DNA of 64,000 nt, taken from the NCBI GenBank assembly GCA_026826555.1, contig JAKSZT010054568.1, positions 9,019,318-9,083,317 of the forward strand. The letters are read 5' to 3'. The position numbers were made by a program, and so were the translations under genes. The stretch comes from Tolypeutes matacus (lineage: Eukaryota > Chordata > Mammalia > Cingulata > Chlamyphoridae). Below are positions 44,520 to 57,139 of the stretch, piece by piece. Under the pieces are notes generated by a model that saw only the letters and a list, made by a program, of their open reading frames with translations, searched no databases and was not told the DNA's origin. The first letter of the stretch is position 1; the number at the start of each line of letters is the position of its first letter.

Positions 44520-44790
44520 ATTCCATATCTGAATGTCGCTTAAAGGGAAATTTTAGGTTGTATAGATGTTACTAGAATAAAAATTAAAACAACAGCACAA
44601 CCAGGGAACAGTAGTGTCAACTATGGACTATCTAAGAGTACAATTATAAGCACATTCTTTCATCCATTGTAACAAACGTACCACACTAATGCATGGTGTT
44701 AATAATAGGGGGTCATGGCACTCTGTACTTTCTGCAAGATTTTTCTGTAAACCTACACATTTCTAATTAAAAAAAAAAAAAAAAAAAGGC
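44520..44790 (+). mobile_element. Young-type L1 3' end with poly(A)
   Basis: A severely truncated L1: 'gggaaattttaggttgtata', 'gtcaactatggactat', 'taacaaacgtaccacacta' and 'tctaatt' followed by a poly(A) of about 19 (44769-44787). It is the same 3' UTR family as 27180-27455 and 62705-63095. Target duplications are not clear. Confidence 0.85.
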
Positions 44791-44799
44791 TTCCTTCAG

Positions 44800-46090
44800 C
44801 CACACAGAGAGCGCTGAAATGCCAGGCGTTTGTTTGGTAGGTTCACATTTTCCAGTCATATTTTCTTCTCTTGGGAAGGAGTCCCACTAGTCCAAAGCCC
44901 CCAGCCTTTCTCCTTCTCTTTAATCACTCCTTCTCCAGGGAGGAGGAATCCTCAGTTATTCAACTGCGGCTTTGGTAGAAGAAACTAGGAATGAGTAGCT
45001 AGGACACCTCTGTTCAGTTTTCTCCTGAAGAATTTACCACCCTCCAGAAGCACACGTTCTGCTCTTCTCGGGCTGTACATTTTACAGTACAGGAACCAAT
45101 ATGGGGAAGTTGAGAGCTTTCCACTGGTGTTTGAGAGTCCATAGTTAAAGCATGCCAAAGCCACATTTTCTAGCATTGTCTTAATCTCACTAATAAAAAT
45201 AACATCTTGAGCTCTGCCTTGCAGTCAGGAAAGAAAGGCACTATTTCCTGGGCTTCCTTAACTCTCAGCATCACCCCTATGGCAGGAACTCACACTGCAC
45301 CTCTCAGCTCCCACATCGCCCTTTGCCAGGCTCTGCCTTAGTGCCTCTGGTCCTGGAGCAAGAGTTGCGAGGAACTGGAAGGATGGGGTCGGGAACAGCA
45401 GCCCCCCTCTCCAGCCCGTCCTCGGAAGGTCCCCTCTCCTCAGGACCCATCTTCTCCTGGAGCTCATAAACACCTGGATGACACATTCTATTTCTAGAGA
45501 TTCTTAAGGGAAGGAAAGCATTTTGCTTTGCTAGGGTTTTCCTTGCCTAGACCGTTCTCCATCGGAGCCCACAAAAGCTGTCGTATAATTACTGCAACCT
45601 GACAGCTGCGTCATGGTTTTCCTTAGCACTTAAGTGGCTTTATTTCCTTTCCCTCTTTCGTTTTAGAAAGAGCAATCGGAGCAAGCCAGGCTCTCCTATT
45701 GCCTCCAACTTGTCAAGCATCCTCCTTGAGGAAGACTAAGGCAGGTACTGTTCAGGATCATTACGTTTGTGCAATCAGAGCAGAAAATAAGCTTACATTT
45801 GACATTTCCAGTTTCCATTTTGATTCATTTTGCTTTACCTGGTACTGACTTAAGTGTCTCATCAGGTCACTCTGACGAGCTGAGTCCCTCATTGCTCTCC
45901 CATTTCATACACGATGGATCCCTAATTATTGCCCCACTTTAGCCCAATCTTCCTTTCCAATTTTATCCCACAACATTATGAACTTCCTACTCAATCTTGT
46001 GTTTTCATTTTTGCTAAGATGACTAACAAGTTCTCCCTGCTATACTTTTTCTTTGTGTTTCCCCTTTGAGGATACTATCGTTTTTCCTCT
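44800..46090. other. Unassigned sequence
   Basis: Mixed sequence with no recognised gene. Minus frames at 45258-45486 overlap each other and carry no domain. Confidence 0.4.
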
Positions 46091-46094
46091 GCTG

Positions 46095-46770
46095 ATCCAA
46101 TTCCACCTTTCAAGGACCAGTTTAAGTCCTCCTTCCTCCAAGGAGACATCCATCCTACCCTATGGAATGCTATAATCTTAGCTTAATCGTTCATTGTTTA
46201 TTTGCAAATACAGCCTCGTGGTCTATCTGGTTTTATCTGTTACTATTGCCATTCTGGATATAAAATGTGATTTCCCCAAAGGTAAATGTGAGAGAATTCT
46301 AGGGCACAGGGAGTGCATAGATTATCATGGAGAGAGAAAAACAGATAATTACAGCATGTGGCAGTAGGTGTACTACAGGCAAGTGTAGGGATACTGGGAG
46401 CATGGTAAGGAGCATAAAACCCGGGCTAAGAGACAGGAGAGGCTTTCTGGGCTGAGCATTGAGGAGCCAAGTTGTGTTCATTAGAAGAGAGAGAACAGGC
46501 TATGTGCCACGGCTCAGGAATACGCAGGCCTGCAAAACCGGGGGGCTTCAGCGGGAGCAGATGGCATGGGACAGGGTGCCAGAGGTAGCGCCGGTGGAAG
46601 AGGAGAGAGCCACACCTGGTAACCTGGGGCACAGGTTGGGGATGGCTATGCAAGCTGAGGTAGATAGTTTTGTTTATGCTGCAGACACTGGGGCACTTGG
46701 CGTCAGTTTGAGTCAGATTACAGATCCCATGAGCAGGACTGCAGTTTCAAAATGGTGTGGTTAGGAGAAT
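46095..46770 (+). repeat. L2-like LINE fragments, sense
   Basis: The stretch begins 'cacctttcaaggaccagttt' and 'cctccttcctccaaggagac', typical of an L2 3' region. A second part at 46300-46760 resembles the upstream L2/MIR3-type text ('gagaggctttctgggctgag', 'gggcttcagcgggagcagat'). Both are old and broken. They explain the frames at 46426-46764. Confidence 0.5.
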
Positions 46771-46889
46771 CTGAGGTGGACAGAACTGGTTTTTCTTTAC
46801 TAATCAGGGAATTGTCCCAGGAGCCCAGACAAGCAATAAGGAAAGCACAGGTACCTCAAGCTCTTGGTTATTTCCTGAGGTGAGTTGTC

Positions 46890-47020
46890 TCCTGAACGCC
46901 GTCACTAAATTCCACAAAGGCAAGAACTGGGCCTTATTTCTGCCTTTTTTTCAGTCCATTCTGAAGGTGCTAAGTAGAGTAGAGGCACGTAGTAGGCATG
47001 CAGTGAGTATTGGCCTCTAT
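46890..47020 (+). repeat. L2 3' end, sense
   Basis: 'cacaaaggcaagaactgggc', 'cacgtagtaggcatgcagtg' and 'agtattgg' match the terminal L2 pattern. Confidence 0.65.
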
Positions 47021-47359
47021 CAGGGATGTGTCACCTCAACAGCATCCTTATCCTTTACCTTTTCTCCCTGAGTTTTGTAGCAGGCACAAAACTGTCTGTG
47101 GAAGGCAGAGATGGGGTCTAAGCATCACGTCTACCACTTAAGATACGCCTTATCAAACATTAAGTGCATGCAAAGAAAGGTGACAATGACAGTAAAATGA
47201 GCTTCACATACGCTCCAGCCTGCTGAAGAAAGGGGACATGGTGTGCCCTGTCCAGGTGGCTGCCCCATCTCATCTCTCCCTCTCCTGCTGCCCAGGTAAC
47301 CACGATCCTGAATTCTGGGTTTATCAGGCCCTGATTTTCTTCTGAGTTTGATCACATCA

Positions 47360-47640
47360 GAATGTATGCCTGAACAATATCTTCTTGAGTTTTGCATGTT
47401 TTCCAAGTTTATCAAACAGATTCCTATTGTATGCATTCTTCTAAGACTTGCCTTTTTCAATCAGTATTTTGTTTCTGATATCCAACCTTAATAATACGTT
47501 CATTTTCATGGCTCCGTAACATTAATTGCATGAGAATATCACAATATGTTCATCCATTGCCCTAACAGTGGCCAGCTGGATTCTTCACCCTCCTTGAAGC
47601 TTAGCTGCTGTGAAGCTCCTTTCCTTGCCTCCCAGGGGAT
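47360..47640 (-). mobile_element. Old L1 fragment, antisense
   Basis: 'gtttctgatatccaaccttaa', 'tttcatggctccgtaacat', 'atatgttcatccattgccct' and 'aacagtggccagctggat' resemble the antisense ORF2/3' part of old L1s seen elsewhere in the window. Confidence 0.55.
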
Positions 47641-47644
47641 TTGC

Positions 47645-48235
47645 CACTCACTGACTCCATAGCTGGAATCAAATATTGTAGACTGACCTTGGTATTGGAG
47701 ATAAATGATAATTGTAGGGATGAAAAATTTTTGGCACCAGTGTTTGGGGAATGGAAATTGTTTGTATTGCCTTTCTCAATATAAGTTAAAATAAGTGGAA
47801 CTTTATAGTACGTTCACATTCTGTGACCCTGAGAATTCAATGAACCAATAGCACCATTAGAAACTAGCTTGACAGAGCTACGGTCTCATGTAAGATTAAA
47901 GATTGCCTCTGGTTATTTTGCTTACATATCTTCATCCTATATTTACTGGTAATTAATAAGAAGAAACAACACTTTCAGAGAGCTATGACTGCCAGACTAT
48001 AAAGCCTGTAAATATTACTTTTAGCCACAAAGCTTAAGATAACCAAACATGATAGGAAATTGCAACTATTCTCTTAAAATGTTAAAACCAATTGTTCTAG
48101 GAAAATAAGTTTTCTCACGTACGCTATAAGTCGCAAGCCTTGTTTTCATTAGTTCACTGCTCTATGTGCTGACTGGTTCTCACCTACAGGTTTGATGGAC
48201 AGTTCCCCTGTAGACTTAGACCCAGCTATAAGGTG
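47645..48235. other. Unassigned sequence
   Basis: AT-rich sequence with no recognised gene or repeat. Confidence 0.4.
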
Positions 48236-48239
48236 AGCC

Positions 48240-48310
48240 TGCTGTCTTTCACAGTGACCTTGGGCAAAGCGATCCATCTCAGCCTCAGATTCCTTTAAAA
48301 TGGGCGTTGG
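48240..48310 (+). repeat. MIR core fragment
   Basis: 'agtgaccttgggcaaagcga' and 'ctcagcctcagattccttt' are the conserved MIR core. Confidence 0.65.
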
Positions 48311-48819
48311 AACCCCAGCCCTGCCTTCCTTGAAGGTCAAGCAGCGAGACTGAGTGCTGGAAAGTGCTCTGCAATGGCAGCTGGCTGTTACGAGGCCAAC
48401 CAGAGAGGCCACAGAAAGTCTCTCCTTGAGAATGGGGGAAGGACGTTAGGGTTTAATCCCAGTCCTCGAGCTTTTTGAAATACTAGACTTTCAGTCTGAG
48501 AAGTGCGTTCATTTGCACTTACAATGTTATATGCTTCGGGGAAACTGTCAGGTGTTTGGTCAGACTTAGACACCTTTTACAGTGACAGAGGAACGCGAAT
48601 ATATAGGGCTCTATTGTCACACTCACACATACAGAATATTTGTTGTTGACTACTCAGGATGGAAAATAGTCAGCTTCATCAGGGTGCAAAGCTTTGTAAA
48701 CTTTCTCCCCTGACAATGAAGCAAAATTCATTTGTTGAAATATGCTCAGCGCTGCTGAGGTTTCCACGAGCCAGCCACTCTCTTGCTCTGTTGGGTGAAT
48801 GGTAGTAGGTAAAATCGTT

Positions 48820-49870
48820 CCTAAATCAAATTTGGTGAAATATATTAAGTACCATAAAATACAAGTTTCAACTTCTGGGAATTTACCTTAAGGGAACACA
48901 GAATGAAATTCTGTTGTGGAATTATGGAGAACAGAGACTTAATCCGGTATTATTTTTATTAGTATAAGACAGGGAATGACCTAAGTGCCCACATAATAAG
49001 GAGATGCTTAAACCAGTTATAATGTATTTTTACTTTTAATTATTTTAAGAATGTTTCAAATACACCATTAAGTGAGAGAGAGGGAGAGAGAGAGATAAAG
49101 GATTCTCAAAGTATAGTACAGATATCCAGGGGTACCCAAGGCTATTTTCATACTGTTTACATACTGATACTAGGATATTATTTTCCTTTTCACTCTCATT
49201 CTCTCATGAGCGTCCAGTAGAGTTTCCCAGTGACTATCAAGGCTATTAAAAATACTTAAAAAGGCTATTAAAATACTCTTCCCTCTTCCAATTCCATGTC
49301 TGTATGGGGCTTGACTGTCTTCACGTCCCTCAGCCAGGTAAATACATCACAGCAGATTGAATGAGAAGCAGAGGTGAGACCAGTTAACTGTTAAGGCAGA
49401 TGTTGAAGAGAATGGTAAATGACACCACTCTTAGGACATTTTTGTTGTTTTCGGAAAAGAGTTATTTTCACTAAAATAGACTATCTGTGTTCATATTTAA
49501 TGGGCTTAACATTGCAATGTTGAGTAAATAAATAAACAAATATTTAAATTTTTCTCAGGTTTAATATCCAAAAGTAAATATCAATAATAGAATACTTAAA
49601 CAAAATTCTTTGGAAACCTCAATCATTTTTAAGATGTAGAAGGGTCCTAAGACCAAAAAGTTTGAGAACTTCTGTTACAGAAATAATTTCAAATGTGTGA
49701 AAAATAATAGCTGGAAGGAATTTGCTGAATTGTTGGTACTATGCTGGATTGCTAAGAGTTTTACCCTTGGATGTGAGCTTCCAGGGTCATTGTTATTTTA
49801 ACATCTTAACTTTTTTGAGTGTCTATAATTTTCCATTTTAGCATGCATGAAAGAACTTACCATTTCTTTT
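48820..49870 (+). mobile_element. Old L1 3' region split by a hAT element
   Basis: 48830-49100 carries 'cttctgggaatttaccttaa' and 'gggaatgacctaagtgccca', typical of the 3' part of old L1s in sense. 49680-49870 resumes with 'aaaaataatagctggaagga' and 'cttttttgagtgtctataat'. The break is filled by the hAT element at about 49105-49680. A GA-rich run (49072-49096) sits at the left junction. Confidence 0.6.
49105..49680. mobile_element. hAT-type non-autonomous DNA transposon
   Basis: The left end 'gattctcaaagta' and right end 'aaaaagtttgagaacttctg' are inverted. The interior carries 'ccaggggtacccaaggct', 'ttcactctcattctctcatg' and 'gggtcctaagacc', the pattern of an old mammalian hAT family. There is no transposase gene. 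The exact family is not assigned. Confidence 0.7.
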
Positions 49871-50164
49871 AAGTCATATAAAGAATATCTTTTTAATTTG
49901 CACTTTCTGTTCTTCACCTTTAAAGAAAATCTCTCTGCCCTTAAGACATCATTTAGAACCTAAAATTGTAAAGGGTCCCTTAATTACCCTTGCATAGAGA
50001 ATCTCAGCTCATTAAATTCTGCCAGATTTAAGGTCTGCAGGCAAATTCACCACCAGTTATATGGACTGAGAATTTATAAACTTAATTAGCAATGCACCAG
50101 CAATTTCCAGAGAAATGGCCTCTGAAATACTACTGAGCAGAGGTGGTATCTTCCAGAGGATATT

Positions 50165-51766
50165 TTTTCTACTTTTTAAAAATTGAAGATGTTGTAGGTT
50201 TACAGAGAAATCCTACAGAAAATACAGAATTCCCATGTAACTCTCTCTATTATTAAAACATCTAGTCTGGTATATTTGTTATAATTGATGAGAGAATATT
50301 ATTAAAATTGTCCTAGTCACTATAGTCCATGGTTTACATTATGGGTCACTGTTTGTGTTGCACAGTACTATTTGTTGTCTTTAACATTTTTATTCTAGTC
50401 ACAAATTTACAACCTAAAATTTCCCCTTTTAACCACCTTTAAATATATAATTCATTGCTGTTAATTACACTCATGATGTTGTGCTACCACCGCCTCCACC
50501 CATCCAAAGCTTTCCATCACCCCAAACAGAAATTCTACTGTTTAAGCATTAACTCCCCATTCCCTACCCTCAAGAGGACTCACACTTCCCATTCTTAAAA
50601 CAGAGCTACAGTAATCAAAACAGCATGGTCCTGACACAGGGACAGACATATAGACAAATGGAATAGAATTTATAGTTCAGAAATCAATCCTTGCATCTAT
50701 GGTGAACTGATTTTCGACAAGTGCCAAGTCCACTCAATTGGGAACGAATAGTCTCTTCTACAAATGGTGCTGAGAAAACTGGATCTCCACATGCAAAAGA
50801 ATAAATGTGGACACCTACCTCACACCATATACAAAAATCAACTCAAAATGGATCAAAGGTGTAAATGTAAGAACTAGAACTATAAAACTTCTAGAAGAAA
50901 ACACAGGGAAGCATCTTCAGGAGCTTGTGTTAGGCAATGATTTCTTAGACTCTACATGCAAAGCAAAAACACCAACAACAAAATAGAAAAATGGGACCTC
51001 TTGAATTTTAAAAACTTTTGTGCATCAAAGGACTTCATCATTAAAGTAAACCAACAATCTTCAAAATGAGAGAAAATATTTGGAAACCACAAATCCAATA
51101 ATGGTTTAATATTTGAAATCCTAAAAGTCAACAACAATAAAACAAACATCCCAATTAAAAAATGGGCAAAAGACTTAACCAGACATTTCTCCAACGAAGG
51201 TATAAAAGTGGTCAAAAATGCAAATCAAAACCACAGTTAGATACTGTTTCATACCCATTAGAATGACTACTATGAAAAAAAAAAAAGAAAAACTACAAGT
51301 GTTGGAGAGGATGTGGAGAAATAGTTACGCTCCATTGTTGGTGGGAATGTAAAATGGTGCAGCTACTATGGAAAACAATTTGGCAACTCCTCAGAAAGTT
51401 AAGTATAGAATTACCATATGACCCAGCAATCCCACTTCTAGATATATAACCCATTGAAGTGAAAGCTGGGACACAAACAGGTATTTGCACACTGAGGTCC
51501 ATAGTGGCATTATTCACAATTTCTAAAAATGGAAGCAACCCACGTGTCCATCAACAGATGAATGTATAAGCAAAATATGGTACATACATGCAGTGGAATA
51601 TTATTCAGCCATAAAAAGAAATGAAGTTCTGATACATGAGACCACATAGATCAACCTTGCAGACATCATATTACGTGAAATCAGCCAATCACAAAGGGAC
51701 AAATATTGCATGATTTCACTGATAAGTGAATAATCAAATCATAGATTCTGAAGTTATAATATAGGT
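50165..51766 (-). mobile_element. 5'-inverted (twin-primed) L1
   Basis: 50165-50560 is an antisense L1 3' UTR. 50565-51766 is sense ORF2 C-terminal sequence, from 'caagaggactcacacttccc' to 'atttcactgataagtgaata'. On the minus strand this is an inverted upstream part followed by a normal 3' end, the signature of twin priming. Flanks match: 'ttccagaggatatt' (50151-50164) and 'ttccagaacatatt' (51767-51780), 12 of 14 identical. The minus frames at 50952-51538 are antisense shadows of ORF2. Confidence 0.88.
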
Positions 51767-52044
51767 TTCCAGAACATATTGATGACAAGGCTGATGTAAA
51801 TACTCACTTTGCATTTATTTATTCATAAAGTCTATTGCTATGGAATCTTAGAATTGTCAAGGACCTTAAATCTCATCCGTTTCAAACTCTCACCAGCGCG
51901 GGAAGGCTCCCAGCTGATACTCACCACCTGTTTACTGGAATGCTCCCAAAGGCCAAAGATATTGTCCAGTAAGTTCCACTATTAAACAGCCCTGGTATTT
52001 TTTTTTAAATCTACCTGAGTTATGATCCCCAAATGTCTACAAAT

Positions 52045-52220
52045 CAAAACTAGATGTGTGATCTTGGCCAAGTTACACAGATCAAACATCAATTTCTTAA
52101 TGTGCCATGAGACTAAAAATGCATGTTTTCATAGAGAAGTTGTGAGGACTATGTAACATATGTGAATAAGCAAGCACTACCTGATATATAATTGGTGCAC
52201 AAAAAAGATTATTATTTTTG
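52045..52220 (+). repeat. MIR SINE, sense
   Basis: 'gtgtgatcttggccaagtta', 'gaagttgtgaggactatgta' and 'acctgatatataattggtgc' follow MIR order. Confidence 0.7.
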
Positions 52221-52229
52221 TATTTCTAA

Positions 52230-53940
52230 ATATGCCCAAACAGACAGTGGGGGCAGCCAAAAAGACCTCTTGCTCTCTTAGTGACATTCCAGGATCTGCT
52301 TACTTCTCTCTGATCAACCCTGATGCCTGCTCTATTCCCAGTTTTTACATCATCCAGCAAGCCTTCCTATCCTACTCAGGATTTCTCGCTCCAGCCCCAG
52401 AGCTTCTAGAACACTAGTCCTCTGAGCTATCTAATGCTGCCCCTCTGTACCCATCCCCCAGCCCCTTAACAGACTAGACTGAGTCTTTTGTTTCCACCCT
52501 CCCTGTGGACTGCCTGGTTTCTGGCACATCATCTCACTTATGATTTTGCTCAACATTTGTCCTCTGGTGTATTTCAGGGTTATTTTAGGCTACTTGCTTG
52601 TATGCTGTGGAATAGTTAGTAGACTAAATTAGACCCCGACTCTCCCCCTCCACCATCAGGGCTGCTGGAATCCTGGGAGGAACATAAATTAAAACAGGAG
52701 TCTTTGACTGGCAGATTCCTAAGAAATTTGATCTGCAATTTGATATCTCTATTCTTTGAGATCAGGTAACATCCCAAACCAATTCTCACCCACATAGATT
52801 TCCACAAATATTTTATAAACTCCCAAGTTCCAATAACTTCACAATTCCCTCGCTTGTAATTTTATCCTTCTCCCAGTAGAAGCAGGTAGCTACCCAGAAC
52901 CCTAAGGACAGTAGAAAAGAGTCTTATCAGTATTTACATGTTGCTTTGGCCTTGCTCCTGAAAACTCAGAGATTCCACGTAGGCCAAGGCCAAGTCCATA
53001 GCATGCCACGTTGAAACTCAACACTCCCAGAGCAAGGGAATCCAGAGCGTGGCGCAGTCCCAACAGTTTTTTCCACTAGATTAGTCTATAAGGTGTTTTA
53101 TTTTAAAAAGGACAGGGAGAAAAAAAAAAAGCCACTATTCAGATGGCTGGTATTCAAAGCCATCTTGTTTTGGAGAGTCCATACAGTGTTTGGTAGAGGT
53201 GACAGAATTGAAATTTTCTGACTTTATATCGATTTCTATTTTAAAAGAGGCCTCTGGATGAATATGAAAATTACGTCTCAACAATATCATGAGACAGCAT
53301 ATGAAAGCCCCTCAAACGGTGCTGGATACACAGAGGGTCCAAGTCAGTGCTCCACCCCCCACACACACACTCAATCCTTTCTGCATGCTATATGGAACCT
53401 CAAATATTTCAACACTACAGCTCATGGTGGAAAACTTGCCAGCTACTTTCAATAAGAGAAAAGCCCAGAACATGTCACATTGACTCATCAGAATGGAAGT
53501 TGAAGATGACAATCAAAGACACTGTTATTTGCATATTTTTCTGTACTCCCAACATCGACACTTTCTAAACATCTTAGGCACAATCTTCCAGAAAGTTTGA
53601 TAATGTGGAGTTTCAGCATTATAGCGCCAGGTTTCTTTCTTATATGGCAGCCACCAGCCTGTACCTTTCTCATCTCCATTATTTTCACCAGTTCCCTCAA
53701 TTTATGATGGCACACGTTATCCCTCTAAGATGGTGTTAAGAATATATATTTGAATTCTCAAGCATAAGACTCTGATAGGCAACATCAGGCCAAGAAATGC
53801 CTTAAATTCTTCATATGAATTTAACAAATCTCTTTACCATCGAACCCACTAATGCTTTTGGAATTCACCACACAGCAATGGTACAATCCTTTTTAACAGT
53901 CCCATCTTGTCTCCTTTGTCTTCCTTTAAGTCTTCATTGA
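52230..53940. other. Unassigned sequence
   Basis: No gene recognised. A short CA run lies at 53357-53368. Overlapping frames at 53258-53568 and 53312-53512 carry no domain. A poly(A)-like run lies at 53121-53130. Confidence 0.4.
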
Positions 53941-54160
53941 TGTGCATCATGCGTTTGTGCTGTAAGCATTTGTGTCCTGCGCTTGTGTGCATGTGTCTGT
54001 TTGCATACATGTCACCTGAGCATGCCTATATTTGTTTTTACATATAAAAGTGTTGTTTGCAACATGTTTGACAATACTGTACGAATACATGCAGGTGTAT
54101 GCGAGACGTGTGTGCATATGTTTGTCCATATTTTTATGTGCGCCTGTGTTTCTGTTGCTT
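53938..54160. repeat. Degenerate TG/CA-rich tract
   Basis: Irregular TGTG, CATG and TGCATA units over about 220 bases. Histidine/threonine- and cysteine/valine-rich frames on opposite strands (53947-54266 minus, 53983-54249 plus) are by-products of this composition. Confidence 0.6.
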
Positions 54161-54269
54161 GGGATATAAAATGTTTGAGTTTCCTTTCCTTGGAAACCAC
54201 AGGGCACACCACATTTCCCCCATTGTTAACTAAGCTGGATGAGTTGTAACTCAGTGGGCTTATCATGAA

Positions 54270-55055
54270 GAAATGGATTTTGCAATTTCACGCCGTATCG
54301 GATGTTTCTTCCTCGCTGGTGAACAGACTCTACTGATGTGAGTGTTCACTGATGAATCGTCAGCCCGAGAAGGGCAGTGATGTGAGGCAGTTTAATCCAA
54401 GTAACTTTAGAAGGAGTTGTGGTCTCTTTTCAACTTGTTTGGGATTATTGATAAAAAGATTCAGCCTTTTTATCTCTCTCAGAGTCTTTGGATGTATTTG
54501 GTCAAGCTGACCGGATTTATACATGGAAATTGTTGAATTTCACGCACAGCTGAGTTCACACACAACAGAAAGTGTTCTTGGCTGTTCTGAGATTGAAGGC
54601 AGTGTGGATTCTGGCAGCTTGTACAGTTCCCTGGGGCTCAGCAGCTTGTTTTGGTCTTTTTTTGGTAGAAAAATCCAATTTCCACCCTGGCCACATGGTC
54701 TTGGAGACAGCAGGGGACCCCACTAGCTCACAGAACTGAGCTTTTTTATTTGTGAAATGTGACCAAACATACTGATCTCAGTGGTGGAGGGGAGATGAGA
54801 CAAATATAGGACAAGAACGAGCAAATTGCAATCACCAAACACAAACACAAAAATGCCCGAGAAGGAGCAAGTTAGAGCCCCAGTTAGCAGGCAGAGTGTC
54901 AATAGAATGGGGTCGTTTGGGCCAGTCTACCCCAACACGTGTTTAAAAGGCTTTTAAAATATTTTTTTCTCAGATACGATTCATATCATTCAACTACCCT
55001 GCGCAACGACTGGGAGGCTCTCTTCTCTGTGGTCCACAGAATGAAATAATCATAT
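54270..55055. other. Unassigned sequence
   Basis: No gene or repeat recognised. Confidence 0.4.
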
Positions 55056-55059
55056 GTGA

Positions 55060-55145
55060 CCTCTCCTTTAATCTGTTAATGCAGCAAGAGAGGTTTCTAG
55101 ATTTTTAACATTAATTCATTCCTGAGAAAAGCCTAACTCGATGAC
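55060..55145 (-). repeat. Short old L1 ORF2 fragment, antisense
   Basis: 'ctgttaatgcagcaagagag' to 'ttcattcctgagaaaagcct' resembles a well-known antisense ORF2 segment. Confidence 0.5.
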
Positions 55146-55149
55146 GGGA

Positions 55150-56440
55150 GAGCATAAGCTTGAGAAAAAGCTTGCAGAACGAGATATAAAACTAAAAAGA
55201 GATCAAAGTCATTATGGAGAAGAAGAACCTGTGTGAAACTTCCATACGCTTGTTTCCTTAAAAATAGAGACTAGAATAAATTAAACTAAATATTTTCAAA
55301 TATATAATGAAAAAAATATTTCCTAAAATATAGAAGAAACTCCGTGTGAAGTTTGGAAGCACACATTGTGTTTCCAGAAAATTTATCCAGACAACAAAGC
55401 CAAGAAATATCCTGGTGAAGACCTTGTACTTCAAGGATTAAACAAATGGAAGAGCTACAATGTAAAACTTTTTAAAAATTGGCATCATTATATGAGTAAT
55501 TTGCCATGGCTCCGTTTAATTAGAGAATTAAGGCCATACACAATATGGGAAGTATGGCAGTATAAAAAGACACATAAACATTATAAACCTTAACAAGGTA
55601 AAAGCAAATATAATGAACAGAAATTAGGAGATTAATGTCCTTAATTAGGAGATTAAGAGGAAATGTAATTGCATTGATTTCCTCATTTTTTTCAGAGCAG
55701 GAATTCAACAAATTGGAAAAGGTAATTCCTCAGGAAATCCAGGCGTAAACCTGTTCTTTATAATAATAAAGGCAGCAACAGCTACGTCTGAGAACATACT
55801 ACAAACTTCCCAGCTTTCCTGAAGGAAACTCAGGCGCACGAAACAGGCTCATCAAAGAAAATGCAAGTCATAGAACAGATTCCCTCCCTCTAGCTCCAGA
55901 TGTAAACATGTGAATGTGTTTCTTTGTTTCTAATAGATATGTTTCTTATAGGGGCTGCCTAGAACAAGGCATTTCACGGAGTAAGCATTCTCCAAATGAA
56001 TGTGAAACTGGAGGATATCAGGTCCGCACCAGAGCCCCTGAACATCCACTGCTTCTTCCCAGGACCTCCCAACGGTCTCTTCACCCCCCTCTGGCCTGCT
56101 CTCCCTGGCCTTTGAGGTCCTGTAGCCTCTATTGTCTAAAATGTTTCTCTTTGAATAAAATCCCAGAGAGAAAGAGAAAATAATAATTGGAGGTGTCTTC
56201 AAACAGGAAAGCCATTTGCCTGTGTGATCCCATTCTCTTTGTAATATTCCTTACTTTGTCTTTCATTGTTCCTAGGGAGCATGTCTTATTTTCCTCCTAA
56301 GCTATGTGGACGTGAGAAACTTGGGCTTCAGCCTTGAAAAGCCTCTCTTTCCCACCAAATGCCAAGCACTATCTCTTGCTCCTGGTAAGGGTCCATAATC
56401 ATCTCTAATCGAAAGAATTAGTGATAGACTGTTAGGAAGT
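55150..56440. other. Unassigned sequence
   Basis: AT-rich, then mixed. A short direct repeat 'aattaggagattaa' occurs twice near 55622-55660. The opposing frames at 55914-56202 have no domain. Confidence 0.4.
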
Positions 56441-56449
56441 TAATAACAG

Positions 56450-56650
56450 TAGCAGCCTGCGTATTTGGGGGTTTTGCTCGTTTCCAAACACTCTGCTAAT
56501 CACTTCACATGCAGCGCATGATTTAATCACCATAGCAAGTCTATTGCTGTTTTATGCTTGAACCAAAGCCTAAAGAGACCAAGTAACTTGCCAAGCAAGG
56601 ATTGGAACCCAGGCAATCTGGTTCTTGGTCATAGCTCCTACACTCAATAG
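56450..56650 (-). repeat. MIR SINE, antisense
   Basis: 'ctctgctaatcacttcacat', 'agagaccaagtaacttgcca' and 'ggattggaacccaggcaatc' are the reversed MIR landmarks. Confidence 0.8.
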
Positions 56651-56689
56651 CAAAGACGAGACACTAGCATGTATTGTTTCCTGACTCTT

Positions 56690-57100
56690 AAATTGACCCA
56701 TGGCACATATTCAGAGAATTAGGATGCACGGTTCACTTCCTTTAGCGTGGCCAGGTGCACCTGCTCCAGGGAAGAGCCCATATGCTCAGCAGGTGGAGAG
56801 CAAACCTTGGCGTCAGAGAGGGGCTCAGGGCAGCCGGTGAGGGGCTTTGAGGATGGGCTGCATGAGAGAGGTGTGGGTGAAGGAGAGCCTTGGGCAGGTC
56901 CCAGCTTTGAGGAGCTGGCCCGCCAGTGGGCCAGCATCACCTGGGTGTGGCCGAGGGGTGACTTCTGCCTTGGTAGCTCTCCTAAAGCATTTGCAGATCT
57001 AGGTGAGAGTCGTTGTGGCTGCAGAAATGTGTTTTTGTCTTTGAGACTTTCTTTTTGTTGAAAATAGCCTGACTTCACTCATCCATCACTCAGTCTCCTT
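56690..57100. other. GC-rich unassigned segment
   Basis: Opposing frames of 119 (minus, 56719-57078) and 104 codons (plus, 56747-57061) cover each other. Neither has a known domain. It may be an old L2-type text ('gtgaggggctttgaggatgg') but is not firm. Confidence 0.35.
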
Positions 57101-57139
57101 CTCTGGCCTGACATGCTATCACCGACTCCTTTGTGCTCC

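Noticed and set aside
53357..53368. A CRISPR or other ordered array near the CA run
   Set aside because: It is a short dinucleotide run without spacers, in a vertebrate genome.
56719..57078. 119-codon minus frame
   Set aside because: An opposing 104-codon frame covers the same bases. No domain was seen, and the composition explains both.
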